Source: Alistipes sp. (GTDB lineage: Bacteria > Bacteroidota > Bacteroidia > Bacteroidales > Rikenellaceae). From it: DNA of 64,000 nt. The translations under genes were made by a program, and so were the position numbers. Position 1 is the first letter of the stretch, and each line of letters starts with the position of its first letter. Below are positions 53,596-63,767 of the stretch, in pieces. The notes below the pieces were generated by a model, which was given only the letters and a program-made list of their open reading frames with translations, made no database searches and had not been told where the DNA came from. The DNA lies in assembly GCA_017560425.1 (NCBI GenBank), contig JAFZEX010000026.1, forward strand, positions 1 to 64,000, written 5' to 3'.

Positions 53596-54783
53596 TTATT
53601 TCAAGACGCCAAGCTGCTTACCAACCTTAACGAAAGCATCAACGCAACGGTCGAGCTGCTCTGTTGTGTGGCCTGCAGATACCTGAACACGGATACGTGC
53701 CTGACCCTTAGGAACAACAGGGTAGTAGAAACCTGTTACGAATACACCCTCCTTCTGGAGCTCTGCAGCGAAGTCCTGCGAAAGCTTTGCGTCGTAGAGC
53801 ATAACTGCGCAGATAGCAGATACTGTAGGCTTGATGTCGAAGCCAGCAGCAACCATCTTTGAGCGGAAGTGCTCAACGTTTGCTACGAGCTTGTCGTGCA
53901 AAGCGTCGCTCTCCTCCAACATCTTGAACATCTCGATAGATGCGCCAACAACTGCTGGTGGCAATGAGTTAGAGAAGAGGTAAGGACGTGAACGCTGACG
54001 AAGCATGTCGATGATCTCCTTGCGGCCTGTTGTGAAGCCACCTACAGCACCACCAAATGCCTTACCGAGAGTACCTGTGAGGATATCTACCTTGCCACGA
54101 AGATCGTAGAGCTCAGTGATACCACGACCAGTCTTACCCAACACACCTGCTGAGTGGCACTCATCAACCATCACCAAAGCGTCGTACTTCTCAGCCAACT
54201 CGCAAATCTTGTCGAGTGGAGCAGCGTTACCGTCCATAGAGAATACACCGTCAGTAACGATGATGCGGAAGCGCTGTGCCTGAGCCTGCTTCAAGCACTC
54301 CTCCAACTCTGCCATGTCGGCATTAGCATAGCGGTAGCGCTGAGCCTTGCAAAGACGTACACCGTCGATGATAGATGCGTGGTTCAAGGCGTCTGAGATG
54401 ATAGCGTCCTCGGCAGTGAACAATGGCTCGAAAACACCACCATTAGCGTCGAAACATGCAGCGTAGAGAATAGTATCCTCTGTGCCGAAGTAGTCGGCGA
54501 TAGCCTTCTCAAGCTGCTTGTGAATGTCCTGGCAGCCGCAGATGAAACGTACTGATGACATACCGAAGCCACGCTCGTCCAAAGCCTTCTTCGCTGCCTC
54601 AACAAGGCGTGGGTTGTCAGAAAGACCAAGGTAGTTGTTAGCGCAGAAGTTCAACACTGGGCGGTTAGCCACGTCGATCTCGGCACGCTGTGGTGACTCA
54701 ATGATACGCTCTGTCTTGTACAAGCCGGCAGCCTTAATCTCGGCTAGCTCGTTCTGCAAATGCTGCTGAAATTTTCCGTACAT
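53596..54783 (-). CDS. kbl: 2-amino-3-ketobutyrate CoA ligase (glycine C-acetyltransferase)
   Basis: PLP enzyme that splits 2-amino-3-oxobutyrate with CoA into glycine and acetyl-CoA, the second step of threonine breakdown. 395 residues closely follow the E. coli enzyme: VLNFCANNYLGLSDNP, FGMSSVRFICGCQDIHKQLE, the PLP Lys in GTLGKAFGG, and FYYPVVPKGQARIR. The family's DDSH-A-G motif reads DECHSAG here. No tdh lies in the window. It has its own promoter and ends at the second copy of a repeat element. Confidence 0.93.
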   Translation of the reverse strand: MYGKFQQHLQNELAEIKAAGLYKTERIIESPQRAEIDVANRPVLNFCANNYLGLSDNPRLVEAAKKALDERGFGMSSVRFICGCQDIHKQLEKAIADYFGTEDTILYAACFDANGGVFEPLFTAEDAIISDALNHASIIDGVRLCKAQRYRYANADMAELEECLKQAQAQRFRIIVTDGVFSMDGNAAPLDKICELAEKYDALVMVDECHSAGVLGKTGRGITELYDLRGKVDILTGTLGKAFGGAVGGFTTGRKEIIDMLRQRSRPYLFSNSLPPAVVGASIEMFKMLEESDALHDKLVANVEHFRSKMVAAGFDIKPTVSAICAVMLYDAKLSQDFAAELQKEGVFVTGFYYPVVPKGQARIRVQVSAGHTTEQLDRCVDAFVKVGKQLGVLK

Positions 54784-54854
54784 TGTAGTAAAGTTTTAGT
54801 TATTGTTGTTAATAAAGATTATTCTTTGAATAAGCCTATGGCTACAATCAAATA

Positions 54855-54862
54855 CAAAGATA
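54855..54862 (-). promoter_or_regulatory. -7 box of the kbl promoter
   Basis: TATCTTTG on the minus strand, leader about 65 nt. Confidence 0.55.
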
Positions 54863-54915
54863 TAAAAACTATCGTTATGTCGGCTCGCTTTTTGCAATTA
54901 TTTTTCGCCTAACAA

Positions 54916-54957
54916 CAAAAAAACAACTCCCCGAGTTCTCGACCCGAGGAGTTGTTT
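54916..54957 (-). terminator. Terminator after the FucP-like transporter
   Basis: Stem AAACAACTCC/GGAGTTGTTT (54921-54930 with 54948-54957) with partial inner pairing and a run of T on the minus strand. Confidence 0.8.
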
Positions 54958-54978
54958 ATGCTTTTTTGTGAGATGGTG

Positions 54979-56268
54979 TTACTCGGTAGGAATATCCTTG
55001 TTCACGTTCTTCGAGCCTACGAGGGCATAGAAGAGGAGGTATGCCAAGCCAGCAACAATCACCCAATAGCTTGTGAGGTAGTTGCCTGAGAGGTCTACCA
55101 CAAAGTTCTGCAACAATGGGAGGATACCACCACCGCACACAAGTGCCATGAAGATACCTGAAGCCTTCTCGGTGTACTTGCCCAAGCCCTCAACAGCGAG
55201 GTTGAAGATGCCGCCCCACATTACCGATGTGCACAAGCCGCACAACACCAACAAGGCAGCGTTTACAGGCACGTTAGCAACGCCGAAGCCCTCGGTGCCC
55301 ATAAATACAGGGAGGTTTACGCTGTTAGCAGGGTTGAGGAACATAGCGCCCAACACGAAGCCAAGACCCAAAACAGATACTGCTGTGAGCATAGCCTTTG
55401 CCGATACCTTAGCACCAAGTGCAGCACCCAACAAACGGCCGAAGAACATTAGCAACCAATAAGTTGCAGCAACAGTGGCTGCGATACCCTCAGCGCCACT
55501 CTCTACGCTTAGACCGCCATTCTGCAACCACTTCTGCAATACGTTAGGAATACCTACCTCGACACCTACATAGATGAAGATGGCGATAGCACCCAACATA
55601 AAGTGGCGGAATGACATAGGGCCAAACTCCGACTTCTTCTCAGCAACCTTTGCCTCGCTCTTGCTCTCGGGAATATCAGTGAAGAGGATTACGACAAAGG
55701 CAACGGCAAAGATAGCCAAGGCGATGAACATGAGTGGGAATACCTGCTCGATCTTAGCATCAGCAATGCTTGGCACGAAGACACCTGTAAGGAAGATTAC
55801 AGCAGTACCCATCAACGAGTTGAATGAGCCACCCACCTGAAGAAGCTGGTTGCCTCGGTTGCCACCACCTGCCAACTTGTTGAGCATAGGATTAACAACG
55901 ATGTTAAGCATACACATCGAGAAACCAGCGATGAATGCGCCAAGGAGGTATACGCCAAAGGCGGTGTTGCCCTCGATAAGACCAGCAAGGGTCTGAATGC
56001 CAACGCCCGTAAAACCTACGGCAACGGCAGCCAAAGCGGTGAATTTGTAGCCACGCTTCTGAAGGAGGTTACCCGCAGGGATACCCATGCAAGCGTAGGC
56101 GATGAAGTTGGCGAACACGCCAAGTGTACCCTTCCAGTTTGCTACCACGAACTGGTTCTTGAGAACATCACCCATAGGCGATGCGAGGTTGGTTACAAAC
56201 GAGATCATTCCGAATAGGAGAATCATCACGATGATAGCCAAAAGATTGCTTTTCTTTGCAGTACTCAT
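54979..56268 (-). CDS. FucP-like MFS sugar transporter
   Basis: 429 residues with about twelve membrane helices, inner membrane. The first segments (LFGMISFVTNLASPMGDVLK, ANFIAYACMGIPAGNLLQKR) match the fucose/glucose/galactose:H+ symporter family, with a central cytoplasmic loop of charged residues (SKSEAKVAEKKSEF). Sugar specificity cannot be read from the sequence. It starts 41 nt after the polyprenyl synthase stop and probably shares its transcript. Confidence 0.88.
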   Translation of the reverse strand: MSTAKKSNLLAIIVMILLFGMISFVTNLASPMGDVLKNQFVVANWKGTLGVFANFIAYACMGIPAGNLLQKRGYKFTALAAVAVGFTGVGIQTLAGLIEGNTAFGVYLLGAFIAGFSMCMLNIVVNPMLNKLAGGGNRGNQLLQVGGSFNSLMGTAVIFLTGVFVPSIADAKIEQVFPLMFIALAIFAVAFVVILFTDIPESKSEAKVAEKKSEFGPMSFRHFMLGAIAIFIYVGVEVGIPNVLQKWLQNGGLSVESGAEGIAATVAATYWLLMFFGRLLGAALGAKVSAKAMLTAVSVLGLGFVLGAMFLNPANSVNLPVFMGTEGFGVANVPVNAALLVLCGLCTSVMWGGIFNLAVEGLGKYTEKASGIFMALVCGGGILPLLQNFVVDLSGNYLTSYWVIVAGLAYLLFYALVGSKNVNKDIPTE

Positions 56269-56309
56269 TTTATTAATAGTTTAATGTTAATTGCTTGGTT
56301 GTAATGGTT

Positions 56310-57326
56310 TTATCTATCACGCTCGGCGATGTAGGCACATAGCTCCATGAGGGCTGTGCGGTAGGGCGTGTCGGCATATTTTGAGAGTAGGTGCAACGCA
56401 CGCTGTATATATGCCTGCATGGTCTTGGCAGCAAGTGCCGAGCCCTCGCCCTCCTCAACAATTTTTTGGAGTGCATCTACGGCTGTTTCGTCTTTGTCGC
56501 AACGCTTGATAAGCTCCAAAATCTCCTTGCGCTCCTCCTCTTTCTTGCACTCCATGACCTCGATAAGTGGAAGAGTTATCTTGTGCTCACGAAGGTCGTT
56601 GTTGGCGGGCTTGCCCGTGTTGTTCTGGCGGTTGTAGTCGAGGATGTCGTCCTGGATTTGGAAGGCGATGCCTATGGCCTCACCAAACTTGCGCATGCGG
56701 TCTACATCTTCACGTGAAGCACCCACCGAGAGTGCTCCGAGGGCGGCACTAACGCCAAGAAGGCTCGCTGTCTTCTGATAGATAATCGCAAAGTAGTCGT
56801 CACGTGATGTGTCGAGGTTGCGGGCATGCTGGCTCTGCAACACCTCGCCCTCGCAGAGGGTTGCCATGGCGGTGCCGATGTAGGACATGATGTCGTACTG
56901 TGCCGATGCCATGCCGAGTGCCATTGTGCGGGCAAGGATAAAGTCGCCAAGGATAATTGCCATGTCGCTCTGCCACTTAGCATTCACCGAGGCACGACCA
57001 CGACGCTCGTCGGCCTCGTCGAGCACATCGTCGTGAATGAGCGAGGCGGTGTGTATCATCTCGACAAGCATGGCGGCAAGATAGGTGCGCTTCGAGCAGT
57101 GGCGCTCCTTGCCGGTAGCCTCTGTCGTGGTGCTCGCTGTGGCGTTCATTAGCGAGGCGCAGAGCATGGTGAGCATGGGTCGCACACCCTTGCCACGTGA
57201 GCTGAGGGCATATGTGAGCATCTCACGCATGAGGTCGCCCTCGGCGGTGATATTCTCCTTTACGAACTCGTCGAAAGCATCGAGGTCTGCAAGAATGGGT
57301 TTGCGTATAGCGTCTATTGTTGCCAT
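56310..57326 (-). CDS. Long-chain polyprenyl diphosphate synthase
   Basis: 338-residue trans-prenyltransferase that elongates allylic diphosphates. Both Asp-rich motifs are present: DDVLDEADERRGR (first, about 96-108) and QIQDDILDYN (second). The product length (farnesyl, octaprenyl or longer) is set by residues before the first motif and is not decided here; length suits an IspB/menaquinone side-chain type. A 12-nt leader is predicted from the TATCTTTG box at 57345-57352. Confidence 0.9.
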   Translation of the reverse strand: MATIDAIRKPILADLDAFDEFVKENITAEGDLMREMLTYALSSRGKGVRPMLTMLCASLMNATASTTTEATGKERHCSKRTYLAAMLVEMIHTASLIHDDVLDEADERRGRASVNAKWQSDMAIILGDFILARTMALGMASAQYDIMSYIGTAMATLCEGEVLQSQHARNLDTSRDDYFAIIYQKTASLLGVSAALGALSVGASREDVDRMRKFGEAIGIAFQIQDDILDYNRQNNTGKPANNDLREHKITLPLIEVMECKKEEERKEILELIKRCDKDETAVDALQKIVEEGEGSALAAKTMQAYIQRALHLLSKYADTPYRTALMELCAYIAERDR

Positions 57327-57344
57327 ATATTAAGTTTAATTAGG

Positions 57345-57352
57345 CAAAGATA
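57345..57352 (-). promoter_or_regulatory. -7 box of the polyprenyl synthase promoter
   Basis: TATCTTTG on the minus strand, 18 nt from the ATG, so the leader is very short. It is divergent to the YfhO promoter. Confidence 0.6.
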
Positions 57353-57398
57353 ACGAAATTTTGTAAACTACGGACTTTTACTTTTCACTTTTTTTTCG

Positions 57399-57406
57399 TA
57401 CCTTTG
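57399..57406 (+). promoter_or_regulatory. -7 box of the yfhO-ftsX-queA run
   Basis: TACCTTTG, leader about 16 nt to the ATG at 57428. Confidence 0.6.
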
Positions 57407-57427
57407 GCGCATTAATATATTTATAGC

Positions 57428-59983
57428 ATGAAAGAGTGGGTTAAACATATTCTGCCATGGGTTGTGGGCATCGCCATTTTTGCGGTGGTGAGCCTCGAGT
57501 TTTATGCTCCACAATTCGATGGTAAGTCGTTGGGACAGGGTGATATAGCACAATATGCTGGCATGTCGCAAGATATCAAGGCACATCGTGAGGCTACGGG
57601 CGAAGATCCTCAATGGACCGGAAACATGTTCTCGGGAATGCCCGCATACCTTATCGACGTGGAGTATCCAACGCAGGATGTTAAGCAGAGCGTGGGTAGC
57701 ATCGTCAAGGTCGTAGATGGGCCGATGAACATGACCCTCTTTGCCATGGTGCTGATGATGGTGGCAGTGGTGCTCATGGGTGTAAATCCATGGATAGGCA
57801 TCATCGCCGGCTTGGCATATGGCTTATCGACCTACTTCTTCCTAATCATCGACGCAGGACACATCACCAAGATGTGGGCGTTAGTATATGCGCCACCGCT
57901 TGTTGCATCGGTGTGGTATGCGCTACGCAAGAATGCATGGCTCGGAGCGGCATTGGCGGCACTCTTTGGCTCGTTGGAGCTCGGTGCCAACCACCCACAG
58001 ATAACCTACTACTTCCTCTTGGCGTGTGTTGCGCTATGGCTTAGCGAGATGTGGTATGCCTACCGAGAGAAGACTCTCAAGGCGTTTGGTCGCACCACAG
58101 CACTCTTGGCGTTTGCGGCACTCTTGGCGGCGGGCTCAAACTTCTCGCCACTATGGTACACATTCAAGCATCAGAAATATACTACACGTGGCGTAACCGA
58201 GTCGGTTTCGGAGGAGGAGTCACGCAACGCAAAGATAGCATACAACACGGCGTGGAGCTATGGTAAGCTCGAGAGCTTCAATATGCTTGTGCCAAGCTAC
58301 ATGGGTGCATGGTCGGGCGATTATAGCGAGGAGGCGATAGCTGTGTTGCAGAGCCGTGGTGTGCAGGAGGCGTTGCTCGACAAGGCGATGGAGCAGGTTG
58401 TGGAGATTTGTCGTGAGCAGTTCCCTGAGGTCACACGAGCAGATGTTGAGGAGGCGTTGCAGGCTGGCGACGAGGAGCTACTCTCGTTGCTATATGCCGT
58501 TGCTGATCAGGAAAATGCTGGCATAGCGAGGTATGCCTCGAACTATTGGGGTAGTCAGCCATTCACGGCAGGCCCTACCTACCTTGGTGCTGCGGCGATA
58601 CTTCTTGCCCTGCTTGGCTTGATGCTTATGTCGGGTCGTGATAGGTGGTGGATAGTGGCATCTATGCTCTTCATGTTGCTCTTGGCGTGGGGAGGTAATG
58701 CCATGCGCTTCTACGAGCTTATGTACGACATATTGCCTGGATATAAGAACTTTAGAACGGTATCTATGGCACTTGTGGTGCTGGAGTGGGCTGTGCCTCT
58801 GCTTGCCGCAGTGGGATTGTGGCAGTTGTGGCAGAGCGAGCTCGGCATGAAGCAGGTGAAAAAATATATGGGCATTGCCCTTGGCATTGTTGTGGTGCTC
58901 ATGGTTGCGATGTTTGCGCTTGCCGACTACGGCTTGGCAGAGATCAACAGCGAGCTTGGCAATGCCTGGTGGGTGGAGCAGCTCAAGGAGGCGGCACTAA
59001 AGGCACGCCGTGGTGCTATGCTTGGCGACATGTGGCGCTCGTTGTTTAGCGTTGTGCTTGTGGCAGGTGGCGTAGTGGCATTTGTGTGGGTGCGTGAGAA
59101 GCAGACGATGAAGCATCGTCGTTGGGCGATGTATGGTGTGATAGCCTTTGTGGGTCTTGTTGTTACGCTCGACCTCGTGGGTGTTGGTGAGCGCTACCTC
59201 GGTGAGGATAAGTGGCGCAACTCGAGCCCTACGGCAATACAACCGTCGCCCGCTAACCGTGAGATTTTGCAAGATACCGACCTTGGCTATCGTGTCTTCG
59301 ACATGGATAACTACGGCTCGGCAACAGCGGCATACTTCCACCGCTCGGTAGATGGCTATCATGGCGCTAAGCTCGGTCGCTACCAGGAGGTTATGGAACG
59401 ATATATCGGCGCGCAGAATGGTGAGGTGTTGGCAATGCTCAACACTCGATATATCATCAGTGGCGAGAAGGTCTATGACCTTGAGGAGGCATTTGGCTGT
59501 GCGCCACATGGTGCTGCGTGGTTTGTTGAGGGTGTCTACGAGCAGCCTACACCGCTCAAGGAGCTTGAGGCGTTGGCATACGTGAGCCTTGGCACTAAGG
59601 CTGTGGTTGGTGAGGGTGCTGGCGAGTTTGCTGAGAACTACGACGCTACGGGAAGCGTAGCCCTTGTGGAGTATGCGCCAAACTATCTGAAATATGAGTA
59701 CGAGGCACCTGCCGAGGCGTTGGCAGTATTCTCGGAGATATACTTTGCCGATGGCTGGAAGGCGTATGTCGATGGCGTGGAGGCAGACTACTTTGTTGCC
59801 GACTACATCCTGCGAGGCATGAAGCTCCCCGAGGGCAAGCATGTTGTGGAGTGGAAGTTTAAGGCTCCGCAGTGGGGCATGGCAACAGCAATCACGGGCA
59901 TATGCTCATGGCTGATACTTATCGGCTTGGTAGCGGTGTTTGCCGTGGTGATAAGAGGTGTGATTAAAACAAAGAAGAGATAG
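57428..59983 (+). CDS. YfhO-family multi-pass membrane protein
   Basis: 851 residues. A start of MKEWVKHILPWVVGIAIFAV, then GQGDIAQYAGMSQDI and WTGNMFSGMPAYLI, are the YfhO/DUF6044-type features of GT-C-like membrane glycosyltransferases that use lipid-linked sugars. There are about a dozen membrane helices and a periplasmic C-terminal beta domain (about 600-820), with a final helix. In Bacillus, YfhO glycosylates lipoteichoic acid; the substrate here is unknown. One nt separates its stop from ftsX. Confidence 0.85.
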   Translation: MKEWVKHILPWVVGIAIFAVVSLEFYAPQFDGKSLGQGDIAQYAGMSQDIKAHREATGEDPQWTGNMFSGMPAYLIDVEYPTQDVKQSVGSIVKVVDGPMNMTLFAMVLMMVAVVLMGVNPWIGIIAGLAYGLSTYFFLIIDAGHITKMWALVYAPPLVASVWYALRKNAWLGAALAALFGSLELGANHPQITYYFLLACVALWLSEMWYAYREKTLKAFGRTTALLAFAALLAAGSNFSPLWYTFKHQKYTTRGVTESVSEEESRNAKIAYNTAWSYGKLESFNMLVPSYMGAWSGDYSEEAIAVLQSRGVQEALLDKAMEQVVEICREQFPEVTRADVEEALQAGDEELLSLLYAVADQENAGIARYASNYWGSQPFTAGPTYLGAAAILLALLGLMLMSGRDRWWIVASMLFMLLLAWGGNAMRFYELMYDILPGYKNFRTVSMALVVLEWAVPLLAAVGLWQLWQSELGMKQVKKYMGIALGIVVVLMVAMFALADYGLAEINSELGNAWWVEQLKEAALKARRGAMLGDMWRSLFSVVLVAGGVVAFVWVREKQTMKHRRWAMYGVIAFVGLVVTLDLVGVGERYLGEDKWRNSSPTAIQPSPANREILQDTDLGYRVFDMDNYGSATAAYFHRSVDGYHGAKLGRYQEVMERYIGAQNGEVLAMLNTRYIISGEKVYDLEEAFGCAPHGAAWFVEGVYEQPTPLKELEALAYVSLGTKAVVGEGAGEFAENYDATGSVALVEYAPNYLKYEYEAPAEALAVFSEIYFADGWKAYVDGVEADYFVADYILRGMKLPEGKHVVEWKFKAPQWGMATAITGICSWLILIGLVAVFAVVIRGVIKTKKR

Positions 59984-59984
59984 T

Positions 59985-60875
59985 ATGAGTACAACGAGCG
60001 ATAAGAGGATGCGTCGCACGGTACGCCGCTCCTACGTGATTTCTACCGTAAGCATTGCCTTAGTGCTCTTCATATTGGGCGCTGTGAGCTATGTTACGCT
60101 CTCGGCAATCAAGGCTGCCGAGTCGTTGCGTGAGAGAGTGGTGGTGTCGGTAGAGATTGTTGATGACCTCGACAAAGAGGCTAAGCGAGCGATACTCAAG
60201 CAGATAAAGGAGCGTGACGAGGTTGTGTCGGTGGACTTTATGTCGAAGCAGGATAAGCTTGGCGACGTGGAGTTTCGTCGTCAGTTCGAGCTCGACATCG
60301 ACCAGATACTCGACCATAACCCCTTGCGTGATAGCTTCGAGCTGACGCTTGCCAAGGAGTCTATCGACGAGGGCTCGGTGCGTGAGTTTGTGGGCTATGT
60401 TAGCTCTATCGAGGGCGTTGTCTATGTCGCTGTGCCACCTATCGAGGTTGTCGATCAGATGCATCAGCGCCTGGCAACAATCATCATTGCCCTCATGGTG
60501 TTCCTCGGCGTGTTGCTCATTATATCGTTGCTATTGCTCAACAACACCATACGTTTGGCGATATATGCCAAGCGCTACTTGATAAACACCATGAAGCTGG
60601 TTGGTGCAACAAAGTGGTATATCATGCGTCCGTTCCTGCGCAGCGCCCTTGTGCAGGGAGCCCTTGCAGGCTTGGTGGCAGGCGCTATGATATGGGGATT
60701 GTGCTACGCCTTGGGTAGGGTTATGCCAGCTGAGGTGGAGCTGCTCAATGAGATGGCAGTGTTGGTGATTATTGGTGGCTTGGTGCTCCTTGGCGTGATT
60801 ATCACGCTCGTGTTTAGCGCCGGAGCTGTCAATAAGTATGTGAATATGAAGACAAACAAAATACATCTATACTAA
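59985..60875 (+). CDS. ftsX: FtsX-like cell-division permease
   Basis: 296-residue inner-membrane protein with four helices: one near the N-terminus (ISTVSIALVLFILGAVSYVT), a periplasmic loop of about 130 residues, then three helices. It couples FtsE ATPase to cell-wall hydrolases during division; no ftsE is in the window, as is usual for this gene order. Followed by DUF3098 after one base. Confidence 0.9.
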   Translation: MSTTSDKRMRRTVRRSYVISTVSIALVLFILGAVSYVTLSAIKAAESLRERVVVSVEIVDDLDKEAKRAILKQIKERDEVVSVDFMSKQDKLGDVEFRRQFELDIDQILDHNPLRDSFELTLAKESIDEGSVREFVGYVSSIEGVVYVAVPPIEVVDQMHQRLATIIIALMVFLGVLLIISLLLLNNTIRLAIYAKRYLINTMKLVGATKWYIMRPFLRSALVQGALAGLVAGAMIWGLCYALGRVMPAEVELLNEMAVLVIIGGLVLLGVIITLVFSAGAVNKYVNMKTNKIHLY

Positions 60876-60876
60876 T

Positions 60877-61113
60877 ATGGAAGACAAGAAAAAGCAGCCT
60901 ATGCCGCTAACAAAGAAGAACTACATATACATGTTGGCAGGAGTGCTAATCATCGTGCTCGGATTTGTGCTTATGTCGGGCGGAGGCGAGCATACCGCAA
61001 CCGAGTTCGACGAGTCGATATTCTCGTTTCGACGCATCACGCTTGCGCCCATAGTGGTAATTGCGGGCTTCGTGTTCGAGATATATGCTATCATGAAACG
61101 TTTTGAGAAATAA
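60877..61113 (+). CDS. DUF3098 small membrane protein
   Basis: 78 residues with two helices (YIYMLAGVLIIVLGFVLMSG and APIVVIAGFVFEIYAIM) and the family segment ESIFSFRRITLAP between. Of unknown function, conserved between ftsX and uppP in Bacteroidetes. Confidence 0.9.
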   Translation: MEDKKKQPMPLTKKNYIYMLAGVLIIVLGFVLMSGGGEHTATEFDESIFSFRRITLAPIVVIAGFVFEIYAIMKRFEK

Positions 61114-61128
61114 ACTAAGCTATACGTT

Positions 61129-61923
61129 ATGGAGATTTTAGAGTCAATAATCTTGGGTGCTGTGCAGGGACTAACCGAGTTCTTGCCTGTGTCGAGCAGT
61201 GGTCACCTTCAGCTTGCAAAGGAGCTCCTCGGTGTTGAGATAGAGGAGAACCTAACATTCGATGTTGCGCTACATGCCGCAACGGTGCTCAGCACCATCG
61301 TGGTGTTGTGGAGCGAGATTTGGGGTCTTGTAAAGGGTGTGTTCTCTCGTGGCATGAACGACGAGAAGCGCTACTTCCTAAAGTTGATTATCTCAATGCT
61401 TCCTATCGGCGTTGTGGGCTTCTTGCTTAAGGATCATATCAACGCCATGCTTGGCTCGAGCTACATCATGATAATCGTGGGTGCTATGCTTCTGCTTACA
61501 GCAGCATTGCTCTCGTTTGCATACTACGCACGCCCACGTCAGAAGAGCACAATATCGTATCGTGACTCATTCGTCATCGGTCTTTCGCAGGCAGTAGCCT
61601 CAATGCCGGGCCTTTCACGCTCGGGCACAACCATCGCTACGGGCTTGTTGCTCGGCAACGAGAAGTCGGCGGTGGCAACATTCTCGTTCCTCATGGTGCT
61701 TGCCCCAATCCTTGGTGAGACCCTCCTCGAGGTTGTTGATGGTGGTTTGTCGCTTGCAGGTGTTGGCACAAGCGCTTTGGTGGCGGGCTTCCTCGCTGCG
61801 TTTGTTGTGGGCTGTCTTGCGTGCAAGTATATGATTAACATTGTTAAGCGAGGTAAGCTCATTTGGTTTGCTATTTACTGCGCTGTGGTGGGTATTGTGG
61901 CCATCAGCTCATACTTTATATAA
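61129..61923 (+). CDS. uppP: Undecaprenyl-diphosphatase
   Basis: BacA-type membrane phosphatase that recycles the cell-wall carrier lipid. 264 residues, about eight helices, with the two signature motifs: [20 protein letters not shown] (about 11-30) and [14 protein letters not shown]. It lies 15 nt after DUF3098 and one base before truB. Confidence 0.95.
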   Translation: MEILESIILGAVQGLTEFLPVSSSGHLQLAKELLGVEIEENLTFDVALHAATVLSTIVVLWSEIWGLVKGVFSRGMNDEKRYFLKLIISMLPIGVVGFLLKDHINAMLGSSYIMIIVGAMLLLTAALLSFAYYARPRQKSTISYRDSFVIGLSQAVASMPGLSRSGTTIATGLLLGNEKSAVATFSFLMVLAPILGETLLEVVDGGLSLAGVGTSALVAGFLAAFVVGCLACKYMINIVKRGKLIWFAIYCAVVGIVAISSYFI

Positions 61924-61924
61924 T

Positions 61925-62635
61925 ATGGAGTTTTCACTACGAGAGATCGACTTTCCTGAGGGATATGTCGCAGTTATTGATAAGCCCTACGAGTGGACAT
62001 CGGCAGATGTGGTGCGCAAGATAAAGTTTCAGTTGCGCAAGTGTGGCTACCCAAAGATTAAGATTGGCCATGCCGGCACACTTGACCCATTGGCCACAGG
62101 AATATTGCTTGTCTGCATAGGTCGTGCAACAAAGCAGGTGGAGGCTTTGCAGGCAGAGCAGAAGGAGTATGTGGCAGAGCTTCAGCTCGGCGCAACAACG
62201 CCAAGTGGCGACATGGAGCACGAGGTGGATCAGACATATCCTACGGAGCACATCACACGTGAGAGGGTTGAGGAGGCGCTCAAGGCGTTGTGTGGAGAGC
62301 GTGAGCAGCTACCACCGCTCTACTCGGCAAAGAAGGTGCAGGGTGTGCGTGCCTACGAGTTTGCACGTGCGGGCGAGGAGGTTGAGCTCAAAAAGGCGCT
62401 CATCAACATCTACGATATGGAGCTCTTGGAGTATGACCTGCCACGCATAAAGATTAGGGTGGAGTGCTCGAAGGGTACGTATATTCGTTCGTTGGCATTT
62501 GAGATTGGCGAGAAGCTCGAGAGTGGTGCCTATCTTAGCTCGTTGCGACGCACACGCAGCGGTGGTTATACCGTTGAAAAGTCGCACACGCTCGACGATT
62601 TTATGGAAAAGTTGCGTGAATGTGAAACAAAATAG
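61925..62635 (+). CDS. truB: tRNA pseudouridine-55 synthase
   Basis: 236 residues forming pseudouridine 55 in tRNA T loops. Catalytic motif KIGHAGTLDPLATGILL (Asp nucleophile), then SGDMEHEVD, YSAKKVQGVRAYE and CSKGTYIRSLA. The open frame extends upstream into uppP; the ATG at 61925, one base after the uppP stop, gives the normal start MEFSLREIDFPEGYVAVIDK. C-terminal PUA-like domain absent, as in many short TruB proteins. Confidence 0.95.
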   Translation: MEFSLREIDFPEGYVAVIDKPYEWTSADVVRKIKFQLRKCGYPKIKIGHAGTLDPLATGILLVCIGRATKQVEALQAEQKEYVAELQLGATTPSGDMEHEVDQTYPTEHITRERVEEALKALCGEREQLPPLYSAKKVQGVRAYEFARAGEEVELKKALINIYDMELLEYDLPRIKIRVECSKGTYIRSLAFEIGEKLESGAYLSSLRRTRSGGYTVEKSHTLDDFMEKLRECETK

Positions 62636-62686
62636 CAACTTTTGCGTATAATATTTGATTGTTACACGCTTTTTTAAGAAAAAATA

Positions 62687-63736
62687 ATGAAGTTATCACA
62701 GTATGGCTATGAGTTTTCCGAGGATATGATTGCAAAATATCCTACGGTAAACCGTGATGATGCACGTCTGATGGTGTTGCACCGTTCAACAGGCGAGATT
62801 GAGCACCGCACATTTAAGGATATTATCGAGTATTTCGACGAGAAGGATATGTTTGTGTTCAACGACACAAAGGTATTCCCTGCACGTCTTCAGGGTTGTA
62901 AGGAGAAGACAGGTGCCGACATCGAGATATTCTTGCTCCGTGAGCTAAATAGTGAGCTCCGCCTATGGGACGTGTTGGTAGACCCTGCACGTAAAATTCG
63001 TATAGGTAACAAGCTATACTTCGGCAACGACGACTTGATGGGTGCCGAGGTTATCGACAACACCACATCTCGTGGACGTACGCTCCGCTTCTTGTACGAC
63101 GGCTCGTATGAGGAGTTCAAAGAGGCATTGTATGCCATGGGCGAGACTCCACTACCACGCTGGGTGCGTGAGAAGGTTGAGCCAGAGGATGTGGAGTGGT
63201 ATCAGACAATATATGCTAAGCACGAGGGTGCTGTGGCAGCGCCAACAGCGGGTCTTCACTTCTCGAAGCACTTGCTTAAGCGCATGGAGATCAAGGGTAT
63301 CGACAGCGCATTCCTAACACTTCACGTGGGCCTTGGCAACTTCCGCACCGTGGACGTGGAGGACCTATCGAAGCACAAGATGGACTCTGAGCAGTTCTTC
63401 ATCAACGAGCCTACTGCCGAGCAGATTAACGCTGCTAAGCGTGATGGCAGAAAGGTTGTGGCAATCGGTACAACAACAATGCGTGCTATGGAGACCGCAG
63501 TATCTGTTGGTGGCATGATCAAGCCTATGGAGGGCTGGACAAATAAGTTTATCTTCCACCCTTATCAGTTTACGGCGGCTGATGCCATGGTTACCAACTT
63601 CCAGCTTCCATACTCAACACAGCTTATGATGGTGGCAGCATTTGGTGGCTACAACATGGTGATGGACGCATACAAGATTGCTCGTGACGAGGGCTACCGC
63701 TTTGGTACCTATGGCGATGCAATGTTGATTCTTTAG
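62687..63736 (+). CDS. queA: S-adenosylmethionine:tRNA ribosyltransferase-isomerase
   Basis: Transfers a ribosyl unit from SAM to 7-aminomethyl-7-deazaguanine in tRNA to make epoxyqueuosine. 349 residues with the family motifs [45 protein letters not shown] and [13 protein letters not shown] [11 protein letters not shown]. Follows truB by 51 nt. Confidence 0.96.
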   Translation: MKLSQYGYEFSEDMIAKYPTVNRDDARLMVLHRSTGEIEHRTFKDIIEYFDEKDMFVFNDTKVFPARLQGCKEKTGADIEIFLLRELNSELRLWDVLVDPARKIRIGNKLYFGNDDLMGAEVIDNTTSRGRTLRFLYDGSYEEFKEALYAMGETPLPRWVREKVEPEDVEWYQTIYAKHEGAVAAPTAGLHFSKHLLKRMEIKGIDSAFLTLHVGLGNFRTVDVEDLSKHKMDSEQFFINEPTAEQINAAKRDGRKVVAIGTTTMRAMETAVSVGGMIKPMEGWTNKFIFHPYQFTAADAMVTNFQLPYSTQLMMVAAFGGYNMVMDAYKIARDEGYRFGTYGDAMLIL

Positions 63737-63767
63737 TATATTTTGCCAACATAAACCTTAGTACGTT

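Noticed and set aside
58997..59842. Minus-strand frame of 281 codons inside the YfhO gene
   Set aside because: Antisense shadow, no motif, no promoter box at the start.
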